Position numbers and translations under genes: made by a program. Below are positions 6,144 to 11,530 of a stretch of DNA of 11,530 bases, piece after piece. The notes under the pieces were generated by a model. It made no database searches and was not told the origin of the DNA. It saw only the letters and a program-made list of their open reading frames with translations. The DNA lies in NCBI GenBank assembly GCA_051745835.1, contig JBNJEL010000062.1:1-11530 (forward strand). Reading direction: 5' to 3'. Source of the stretch: JBNJEL01 sp051745835 (lineage in GTDB: Bacteria; Bacillota; Halanaerobiia; Halobacteroidales; Acetohalobiaceae). Positions within the stretch are counted from its first letter, which is position 1. The number at the start of each line of letters is the position of its first letter.

Positions 6144-9100
6144 TTATTCACTCGCTTCTTCTACATAACCATTTTCTGCATCACATTTAGGACAGTATTC
6201 ATGCTCTCCCGCTAAATAGCCGTGTACCGGACAGATACTAAAAGTTGGAGTCAGTGAATAATAAGGTAGACTAAAATTCTCCGCAATTCGTTTCACTAGT
6301 AGCTTAGTACTTTCAATATCCGGCATTCTTTCACCAATAAAACCGTGGTGAACACAGCCTCCTGTATACTTAGTAAGTAAGTCATCCTGCAGCTCTAAAG
6401 CTGTAAAGATATCATCAGTATAGCCAACCGGCAGTTGAGTACTGTTAGTATAGTAAGGATCAGCATCTTCAGCTCGAACGCGCTCTTCATTAGCTACTAT
6501 TACATCAGAACCAAATTCTTCTTTGTCCAATTTAGCAAAGCGATAAGCAGTACTCTCACCAGGCGTTGCTTCTAAATTATAGATATTACCTGTTCGTTCC
6601 TGAAAATCTTGTAACCGGTCACGAATAAAGTCCATTACTTCCAAAGCAAACTCACGACCTGAATCAGTCCCAATATTCTGTCCTATAAAGTTAAGTAGCG
6701 CCTCATTCATACCTAAAATACCAATAGTATTGAAGTGATTCTTCCAGTACTCATCAAATCTTTCCTTAACATTCCTTAAATAGAACTTAGCATAAGGATA
6801 TAATCCACGCGCAGTAAGCTTCTCTAAGACCTTACGTTTTGTCTCTAAACTATCTTTAGCAACCTCCATTAAATCAGCCAAACGTTCTATAAACTCATCC
6901 TTAGTATCACTTAAGTAGCCAATTCGCGCTAAATTAATCGTTACTACACCAATACTACCAGTCATTGGATTAGCTCCGAACAAGCCACCGCCTCGCTTAC
7001 GAAGCTCCTTATTATTAAGCCGCAGACGACAACACATACTACGTACATCATCAGGGTTCATATCGGAGTTCACAAAGTTAGAGAAGTAAGGAATTCCATA
7101 CTTAGCTGTCATCTCCCAGACTGGATCTAAGACCTCATTATCCCAATCAAAATCGGGAGTTATATTATAGGTTGGTATCGGAAAAGAGAAGACTCGTCCC
7201 TTCTTATCTCCTTCTAACATAATCTCCGCAAAGGCTTTATTAAATAGGTCTAGTTCATCTTGAAACTCACTATAGGTTTCATTCTGCTGCTCCCCCCCGA
7301 TAATTACCGGCTGGTCAGCTAACATATCCGGAACTGTTAAGTCTAAGGTGATATTTGTAAAAGGCGTATTTCCTGTAATAAACACCTTGCCCTTTCTTTT
7401 AGCAATCACTGTCTCATTATCTGTATTTACAGACCAAATTACCCCTTTATAATCAACTTCATTAATCTCTTGAATATAAGTATCTTTATGTCTAATAATT
7501 CGTAGTATATAAAGTAATTTGTTACCTACACTTGTAGCTTGACGAGTCCCAACTGTAAAGCCATAACCTGCATTAACAGTGATCTGTTCTAACTCTTCTA
7601 ATATCTTTTGGCTAGAAGTAGTTATCTTACAACCTTCATGACCATCACCTCTGATATAAACCTCTAAAAAGATACGACTCTGTCTTTGACTCATCTCCAA
7701 CAACGGCTCTGGAATCTGCTTAATATTCTGGTCATCATCAAACCACTTTAAAATATTACGTGAATTATCAGCATTAAATCTAATTTGCGTCACTGTATCG
7801 CCTAACGATTGACTACCTTCTTGAACCTGATAATCAATATCTAATACTTCCAGTAACGAAATGATTTCTTCGTAATGCTCTAAACTCTTCTTCTGTGATT
7901 GATAAATAGTTGCCTGACGCCAATTACCTTTTACTTCTAAAGAACCTTCAGCAACAATCCAGGCAATCAACTTAATCTCTTCGTCTAGTAAGTTAATATC
8001 TTGATTATTATTATCAGCTGCAATAGGAATAATCGGCGGAGTTTTAAAGTTTTCTGTAATCTCATCTATCTCTTGTAGACAGTAATCAGATACAGTATTA
8101 AACTTCTTTCTGACTACTCGATGACCAGGAGAGATTAATTGATCCTGAATCCTATTCTTTAAATTAAACATCTTTCCTTCATAATGCCTTCTAAAGACCT
8201 TTTTAACCTCTTTGGTTTCAATTATATTCTCTTCTACATTAAAAGTCTTAATTATATCTCCTTTTTCAACTTCATCATACTTTTTCCAACCTTGAGGAGT
8301 TAATATCTCAGTATCTTCCGACAAACATTGAAATCCAACTCGTGTCGGCACATTTAAATTATAGATAAACTCCTGCATTGCCTGCTTAACTTCACCATAA
8401 CTTAGATCATCATAAGCAATAAATGGTGCTAAGTAAGTATCAAAATTAGAGAAAGCCTGCGCTCCAGAACTCTCACCTTGCAGCGTATATAAGAAATTAA
8501 CCGTCTGCATTAAAGCTGTATCAAAATGTTTCGGCGGATCACTCTCTACCTTAGAATCCACTCCACCAAATCCAGTAACTAATAAATCTTGTAGATCCCA
8601 ACCACAACAATAAACTGATAACTGACTTAAATCATGGACATGTAAATCACCAGCTAAATGATGTTCTCTAATATCTTGAGAATATATCTCCTGGAGCCAA
8701 TACTGTCCTGTGATCTCTGAGGAGATGTGATTATTAAGCCCCTGTAACGAATAGCTCATATTACTATTCTCGCTGACCTTCCAATCATCTAAATTTAAGT
8801 AATCATCAATAATATGCATGGCATCCTCAAACTTCTGATCTAAGTTTCTAATCTTCTCATGTTGGTAGCGGTAGATAATATAAGTCTTAGCTACTTTAGG
8901 TGCTAAGTCCATTAGTTCTAATTCAACATAATCTTGAATTTTTTCTACATCTATAGTTTCACCTTGTTGTTGCCAGTAATCATGCACCTGTTCATCGACC
9001 GCTTCTGCTACTTTAGCTGCTAACTGATCAGCAACTGTTCGATCTCGATCACAAGCTAACGCTGACTTATAGACCGCATTTCTAACCTTATTAATATTAT

Positions 9101-9149
9101 ACATAACTTCTCGTCCATCTCGTTTCTTAACCATATACTCTTGACTCAT
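6144..9149 (-). CDS. nrdD: anaerobic ribonucleoside-triphosphate reductase, intein-containing, lacking its glycyl radical domain
   Basis: Class III reductase making deoxyribonucleotides from ribonucleotides without oxygen or B12. The precursor has 1001 residues: an N-terminal extein (1-274), an intein (275-594) and a C-terminal extein (595-1001), giving a 681-residue spliced enzyme. An ATP-cone covers about residues 5-98 (VKKRDGREVMYNINKV at its start). DLHVHDLS (168-175), VYCCGW (179-184) and MCCRL (705-709) are conserved catalytic-barrel blocks with cysteine candidates. The insertion splits the conserved GFQTPFTN. Near the end CPVH (973-976) and CPKC (986-989) form the zinc site. The protein stops 12 residues later with no RVxGY motif, which is unusual; that domain is encoded separately at 5263-5406. 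The ATG at 9149 follows GGGGAG at 5 nt. A cobalamin riboswitch upstream controls it. Confidence 0.95.
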   Translation of the reverse strand: MSQEYMVKKRDGREVMYNINKVRNAVYKSALACDRDRTVADQLAAKVAEAVDEQVHDYWQQQGETIDVEKIQDYVELELMDLAPKVAKTYIIYRYQHEKIRNLDQKFEDAMHIIDDYLNLDDWKVSENSNMSYSLQGLNNHISSEITGQYWLQEIYSQDIREHHLAGDLHVHDLSQLSVYCCGWDLQDLLVTGFGGVDSKVESDPPKHFDTALMQTVNFLYTLQGESSGAQAFSNFDTYLAPFIAYDDLSYGEVKQAMQEFIYNLNVPTRVGFQCLSEDTEILTPQGWKKYDEVEKGDIIKTFNVEENIIETKEVKKVFRRHYEGKMFNLKNRIQDQLISPGHRVVRKKFNTVSDYCLQEIDEITENFKTPPIIPIAADNNNQDINLLDEEIKLIAWIVAEGSLEVKGNWRQATIYQSQKKSLEHYEEIISLLEVLDIDYQVQEGSQSLGDTVTQIRFNADNSRNILKWFDDDQNIKQIPEPLLEMSQRQSRIFLEVYIRGDGHEGCKITTSSQKILEELEQITVNAGYGFTVGTRQATSVGNKLLYILRIIRHKDTYIQEINEVDYKGVIWSVNTDNETVIAKRKGKVFITGNTPFTNITLDLTVPDMLADQPVIIGGEQQNETYSEFQDELDLFNKAFAEIMLEGDKKGRVFSFPIPTYNITPDFDWDNEVLDPVWEMTAKYGIPYFSNFVNSDMNPDDVRSMCCRLRLNNKELRKRGGGLFGANPMTGSIGVVTINLARIGYLSDTKDEFIERLADLMEVAKDSLETKRKVLEKLTARGLYPYAKFYLRNVKERFDEYWKNHFNTIGILGMNEALLNFIGQNIGTDSGREFALEVMDFIRDRLQDFQERTGNIYNLEATPGESTAYRFAKLDKEEFGSDVIVANEERVRAEDADPYYTNSTQLPVGYTDDIFTALELQDDLLTKYTGGCVHHGFIGERMPDIESTKLLVKRIAENFSLPYYSLTPTFSICPVHGYLAGEHEYCPKCDAENGYVEEASE
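7368..8327 (-). mobile_element. intein with LAGLIDADG (DOD) homing endonuclease inside NrdD
   Basis: A 320-residue intein, residues C275 to N594 of the precursor. Block A begins CLSEDTEILT, with Cys as the first nucleophile. Block B contains SPGHRVV with its histidine (H343). The two LAGLIDADG helices are LIAWIVAEGS (about 394-403, acidic residue E401) and FLEVYIRGDG (about 494-503, D502). Both acidic residues are kept, so the endonuclease could be active. Block F/G runs to KVFITGN, then T595 is the +1 nucleophile. The residue before the terminal Asn is Gly instead of the usual His, which can slow Asn cyclisation. Removing the segment restores GFQTPFTN, a conserved NrdD sequence, so the borders are secure. 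Self-splicing is inferred from the family. Confidence 0.93.
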
Positions 9150-9180
9150 AAATTCTCCCCTTCCTTACTCAAATCAGCTT

Positions 9181-9226
9181 TAAATAAAATAAATCTTCCC
9201 ATCTTCGATAACAAGATCAGGAAGAT
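9181..9226 (-). terminator. riboswitch terminator upstream of nrdD
   Basis: On the minus strand ATCTTCC-TG-ATCTT pairs with AAGAT-G-GGAAGAT (plus 9193-9226) around a 7-nt loop. It is followed by TTTATTTTATTTA, a good U tract. It lies between the cobalamin aptamer and the nrdD ribosome binding site, so it should decide whether RNA polymerase reaches nrdD. Confidence 0.78.
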
Positions 9227-9290
9227 AAATATACATAGTCAACCTCTAACTCACACTACCTACCTAACTTGTTATCGAAGTTAAGTAGGT
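9203..9290 (-). promoter_or_regulatory. antiterminator and anti-antiterminator elements of the riboswitch platform
   Basis: Two perfect 13-nt complementary segments, 9203-9215 and 9268-9280 (CTTCGATAACAAG against CTTGTTATCGAAG), can pair and would dismantle the terminator stem. The upstream strand is also the loop and inner arm of a competing hairpin. In that hairpin 9258-9270 pairs with 9278-9290 (13 bp, one G-U, 7-nt loop). The arrangement is a three-state switch: hairpin plus terminator is off, the 13-bp antiterminator is on. Which state the ligand favours is inferred from known cobalamin riboswitches. Confidence 0.72.
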
Positions 9291-9298
9291 CATTCATC

Positions 9299-9463
9299 AC
9301 TAGGCAGGTCTCCTGACTTTTAGTATAACATTAACCTCTACCTTCCCTAGATAAATCATCTAAGTGGTCTACTAAGGCTAACTAACTAATTACAGTGGCG
9401 AACCCGTTCAGGATTTGCACCTGATTCCCTATTCTCTTCTAGTCGTAACTAGAAGCACCTAGT
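9299..9463 (-). promoter_or_regulatory. cobalamin riboswitch aptamer
   Basis: Read on the minus strand it has the hallmark core AATCAGGTGCAAATCC and CGCCACTGTAA, and the B12 box AGTCAGGAGACCTGCC near its 3' end (plus 9303-9318). Closing helix P1 is ACTAGG (plus 9458-9463) with CCTAGT (9299-9304). A perfect 8-bp hairpin CTTCTAGT-TACG-ACTAGAAG lies near the 5' side. The next gene downstream in transcription is nrdD, so adenosylcobalamin or a related corrinoid probably represses this B12-independent reductase. In the whole gap 9150-9560 I see only this element, its platform, a weak promoter and the nrdD ribosome binding site. Confidence 0.95.
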
Positions 9464-9496
9464 TAGAAGAATTATTAACTTTTATAATCCGAACTA

Positions 9497-9524
9497 AGTA
9501 TATCCTTCTCTAAATTCAAACAAA
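9497..9524 (-). promoter_or_regulatory. weak candidate promoter for the nrd leader
   Basis: Minus-strand TTTGTT (9519-9524) and TATACT (9497-9502) are 16 nt apart, just upstream of the riboswitch. The -35 match is poor. No terminator is evident between the preceding kinase gene and the aptamer, so readthrough from that gene's stronger promoter is an alternative source of nrd transcripts. Confidence 0.3.
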
Positions 9525-9560
9525 TTCCTGGTTATAATATTAATAAATTTCGCAAAATAT

Positions 9561-10289
9561 CTATTTCAGTTGTCCAACTATAGTAATCGGCAATTCAAAT
9601 TCAGCCTTTAAATTAGCTAAATATTCCTCTTCTAATGTAACTAATATAACCGTTGCTGGACCTGCCGACTTATCCAAATCCAGACTACTTTCTACAAGAG
9701 TTAATTCTAACTGATTAATATCTGCTAATAAGCGTAGTTCATATCCTATTCCTTTAGAACCTACCGGCAGAATATCATGAATATAATCCAAACTCGATAA
9801 TAGTTCCAAATCCGCTAAACTTACTAACTCAGTTAATGAATTTAAGACTTCGCTACCAACTAATAGCAAACCTATCGCAACAACTACATCTCCTGCTTGA
9901 GAAGCAGCTAACTGTAAATCCTGCTTAACAGCTTGTCCAATTACTGTAACTCCTAAGCCCGTCTGAATAGTAGGTACATTCTCCTCCGTACTGCCAGTAA
10001 TCAACTCTAAATCTGTTAAATTAAGCTTACTTATCTCGCTTTCAATTCCCTCAATTATCTCACAACCAACAGGATCATACTCCACACTAAGCGTATTAAT
10101 CACTGCTTTAGGAGTAGCTCGCACCGCTAATACTTCAAATAATGATACTCTAGTAGTTAGCTGACCTACTACTTGACCACTAACCTGCACCTGATCTTTA
10201 AGTTTAGGCCCAATCCCCCCTAATGAATCACAACCTATCACTAACAGCTCTGTACTACTTAAACTAATCAACTCAATATCTCGCTGCAC
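9561..10289 (-). CDS. PurM/ThiL-superfamily protein, probably alpha-ribazole kinase-like (CblS)
   Basis: A 242-residue soluble protein of the AIR synthase (PurM/ThiL/SelD) fold. The N-terminal glycine loop CDSLGGIGPK (residues 20-29), the block GSTEENVPTIQTG (99-111), GDVVVAIG (133-140) and the C-terminal SAGPATVILVTL are consistent with this ATP-using fold. The short length and the D-S-x-G-G-I-G opening recall the alpha-ribazole kinase CblS of Firmicutes. CblS phosphorylates alpha-ribazole salvaged for cobalamin lower-ligand assembly. A cobalamin riboswitch lies immediately downstream, which fits but does not prove a corrinoid role. The start is GTG at 10289, with GAGGTG 7 nt upstream. It has its own strong promoter, a Fur-like palindrome and a leader hairpin. 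Thiamine-phosphate kinase is unlikely given the length; an unassigned PurM-like enzyme is the main alternative. Confidence 0.6.
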   Translation of the reverse strand: MQRDIELISLSSTELLVIGCDSLGGIGPKLKDQVQVSGQVVGQLTTRVSLFEVLAVRATPKAVINTLSVEYDPVGCEIIEGIESEISKLNLTDLELITGSTEENVPTIQTGLGVTVIGQAVKQDLQLAASQAGDVVVAIGLLLVGSEVLNSLTELVSLADLELLSSLDYIHDILPVGSKGIGYELRLLADINQLELTLVESSLDLDKSAGPATVILVTLEEEYLANLKAEFELPITIVGQLK

Positions 10290-10321
10290 TAAATTTCACC
10301 TCAGATTTTAAATAGTAATAA

Positions 10322-10349
10322 CCCCACAACTATCAAATTAGCTGTGGGG
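10322..10349 (-). terminator. hairpin in the leader of the kinase gene, terminator or attenuator
   Basis: CCCCACA (10322-10328) pairs with TGTGGGG (10343-10349), and after one mismatch CTA pairs with TAG around a 6-nt loop. The minus transcript continues TTATTACTATTT, a moderate U tract. It could end the sigE-side transcript. Because the kinase promoter lies upstream of it, it would also sit in that gene's own 5' leader, about 33 nt before the start codon. Confidence 0.6.
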
Positions 10350-10365
10350 CTTAAATTTCAACCAG

Positions 10366-10378
10366 GATAATCATTATC
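10366..10378. promoter_or_regulatory. Fur-type 6-1-6 palindrome over the kinase gene's transcription start
   Basis: GATAATGATTATC (minus strand) is a perfect GATAAT-N-ATTATC inverted repeat. It is the inner 13 bases of the 7-1-7 Fur box TGATAATNATTATCA known in Bacillus; the two outer bases differ. It lies one base downstream of a perfect -10 box, covering the expected +1, an ideal repressor position. Fur or another Fur-family protein such as PerR could bind it. Confidence 0.6.
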
Positions 10379-10379
10379 T

Positions 10380-10408
10380 ATTATAGCACTCTTTTGCTAA
10401 CTTGCCAA
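10380..10408 (-). promoter_or_regulatory. strong sigma-A promoter of the alpha-ribazole kinase-like gene
   Basis: Minus-strand TTGGCA (10403-10408) and a perfect TATAAT (10380-10385) are 17 nt apart. They lie between the stop of the 102-residue gene and the kinase start. The predicted start of transcription is near 10373, giving a leader of about 85 nt with the palindrome and the hairpin in it. Confidence 0.8.
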
Positions 10409-10424
10409 TTATAACTACCACTAC

Positions 10425-10733
10425 TTATAACGATAAAACTTTATTAGAGTGAGTAATCAACTCTTCTATCTCCTCTGCTCTCTGCTGCATTAAAAATTTA
10501 CTAGGAACTAAATATACCTCTTCGCGATAACTAAATCCATAATACATCTCTTCTTTAATCTCCAACTGACCTAATGAAGTTGCCTCTTCTCTTCTAACTA
10601 ATTCTACCATGTACTGATGTAACTTTTCATAACGCATCTGTTCTGTCATATTATAGATTAACTTCTCGTCCATTGCAAAGAACTCACGCATCAACTCAGT
10701 AGTAGTAAAAATTTGACCATTAACTAATTTCAA
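10425..10733 (-). CDS. unrecognised 102-residue protein downstream of sigE
   Basis: I do not recognise this gene. The product is a small, charged, probably helical cytoplasmic protein, with no cysteine, signal peptide or membrane segment. The middle (about 20-52) and the C-terminal part (about 82-95, with several glutamates) look like amphipathic helices, separated by a short stretch rich in aromatic residues (MYYGFSYREEVYLVP). The start is TTG at 10733, supported by GGGAGG 8 nt upstream; TTG is rare and may keep expression low. It begins 23 nt after the sigE stop with no visible promoter between them, so it is probably co-transcribed with sigE in the sporulating mother cell. In Bacillus sigE is followed by sigG, so this neighbour is different. 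The function is unknown. Confidence 0.8.
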   Translation of the reverse strand: MKLVNGQIFTTTELMREFFAMDEKLIYNMTEQMRYEKLHQYMVELVRREEATSLGQLEIKEEMYYGFSYREEVYLVPSKFLMQQRAEEIEELITHSNKVLSL

Positions 10734-10756
10734 AGTAACTGCCTCCCTTTAATTTT

Positions 10757-11494
10757 TCAGTGCATCTTCGCTATTTCTTGTTGTAACTTTCTAATAATTT
10801 TCTTCTCCAAACGCGAAATATATGACTGAGATATATCTAAAATATCCGCCACTTCCTTTTGAGTCATCTCTTCTCGCCCTTCACCTAAGCCAAACCTTAA
10901 AATCATGATCTTTTGTTCTCTATCTGATAATACTTCCATTGCCTGCAGTAATAATTCTCGATCAACATCCTCTTCAATATACTGAAAGATCAAATCTATC
11001 TCAGTACCTAAAACATCCGAGAGCTTAAGTTCATTACCATCCCAATCTATATTTAGCGGTTCATCAAACGAGATCTCTGATTTCTTCTTATTATTACGCC
11101 TAAGATACATTAAAATCTCATTCTCTATACAGCGTGAGGCATAGGTAGCTAACTTAATCCTCTTGCTTACATCAAAGGTATTAACCGCCTTAATTAAGCC
11201 AATAGTACCAATCGAGACTAAATCTTCAATATCAATACCGGTATTATCAAATTTACGAGCAATATAGACTACTAACCTCAAATTACGCTCAATCAATACA
11301 CTGCGTACCGCCTGATCTCCTTGATCTAACTTAGATAATAAGTAACTCTCTTCCTCGTTAGATAAGGGCGGCGGTAAGGCTTCACTACTACCTACATAAT
11401 AAACCCCTTGAGCTAGATCTAAACCTAACTTTTGTAGTAATTTAACCATCTTAATTCTAACCAATAACTTAAATTTGCGAGCTAAAGCTAACAT
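10757..11494 (-). CDS. sigE: sporulation sigma factor sigma-E (pro-form)
   Basis: Mother-cell-specific RNA polymerase sigma factor of early sporulation, made as an inactive precursor. Residues 1 to about 30 are a basic, hydrophobic pro-sequence that holds it at the membrane until SpoIIGA cleaves it near VYYVGSSEALPPPL (31-44), a stretch typical of sigma-E. Region 2 covers about 65-135: core-binding RNLRLVVYIARKF at 70-82, and -10 recognition in TYASRCIENEILMYLRR. FDEPLNIDWDGNEL follows, then region 4 with the helix-turn-helix TQKEVADILDISQSYISRLE (211-230). At 245 residues it is full length. The ATG at 11494 follows GGAGGGGG closely. The 36 bases further upstream hold only this ribosome binding site and AT-rich sequence; spoIIGA would be expected next but is outside the window. 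It shows that the organism belongs to an endospore-forming lineage. Confidence 0.97.
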   Translation of the reverse strand: MLALARKFKLLVRIKMVKLLQKLGLDLAQGVYYVGSSEALPPPLSNEEESYLLSKLDQGDQAVRSVLIERNLRLVVYIARKFDNTGIDIEDLVSIGTIGLIKAVNTFDVSKRIKLATYASRCIENEILMYLRRNNKKKSEISFDEPLNIDWDGNELKLSDVLGTEIDLIFQYIEEDVDRELLLQAMEVLSDREQKIMILRFGLGEGREEMTQKEVADILDISQSYISRLEKKIIRKLQQEIAKMH

Positions 11495-11530
11495 AGTACC
11501 CCCTCCTAATTAATAATTATTAGAATAATT

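Noticed and set aside
6131..6151. ATG start seven codons upstream in nrdG
   Set aside because: It overlaps the nrdD end, and the extra codons contain the ribosome binding site of the ATG at 6130.
7368..8327. The extra 320 residues in NrdD as a group I intron or a contaminating fusion
   Set aside because: The segment is an open frame in phase with NrdD and carries intein splicing blocks A, B, F and G with Cys1 and Asn/Thr at the junction.
1..11530. tRNA or rRNA genes, CRISPR arrays, insertion sequences, prophage genes
   Set aside because: No spaced direct repeats, transposase or phage proteins, or RNA-gene signatures were seen; the only mobile element is the intein.

Overview
The window is low-GC, codon-biased DNA of a spore-forming, strictly anaerobic Firmicute. 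A sigma-E gene with its pro-sequence shows sporulation. An oxygen-sensitive class III ribonucleotide reductase shows anaerobic life. Acid-rich proteins would fit a halophile of the Halanaerobiales (Halobacteroidaceae type), but that placement is an impression from sequence character, not a search result. Nearly everything is read on the minus strand; the one plus-strand gene is a VanY-type carboxypeptidase.

Right to left, in the direction of transcription: sigE (10757-11494) and an unrecognised 102-residue gene (10425-10733). Next comes a PurM/ThiL-fold kinase resembling alpha-ribazole kinase CblS (9561-10289). It has its own near-consensus promoter, a Fur-type 6-1-6 palindrome over the predicted start of transcription, and a hairpin in its leader. 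Then follows a cobalamin riboswitch (9299-9463) with a well-resolved terminator/antiterminator platform (9181-9290), leading into the anaerobic ribonucleotide reductase operon.

That operon is the most unusual part. NrdD (6144-9149) carries a 320-residue intein with a LAGLIDADG-type endonuclease domain, inserted at GFQ|TPFTN. Its extein stops just after the zinc-binding CPxH...CPxC site and has no glycyl radical motif. The activase gene nrdG follows. Behind it, too small for a routine gene call, is a 47-codon gene (5263-5406) encoding just the missing glycyl radical domain (RVVGFL...WNPGK). The active enzyme therefore seems to need protein splicing, a glycyl radical domain supplied in trans, and activation by NrdG, all under B12 control. 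B12 repression of a B12-independent reductase suggests that a B12-dependent class II enzyme (NrdJ) exists elsewhere in the genome.

The operon converges on vanY (4345-5181) at a strong hairpin terminator. Diverging from vanY is the end of the arginine pathway: argF, argG, a GNAT acetyltransferase and argH (truncated by the window edge). These convert ornithine to arginine. The argF promoter has a perfect -10 box and an ArgR/AhrC-type ARG box overlapping its -35 region.
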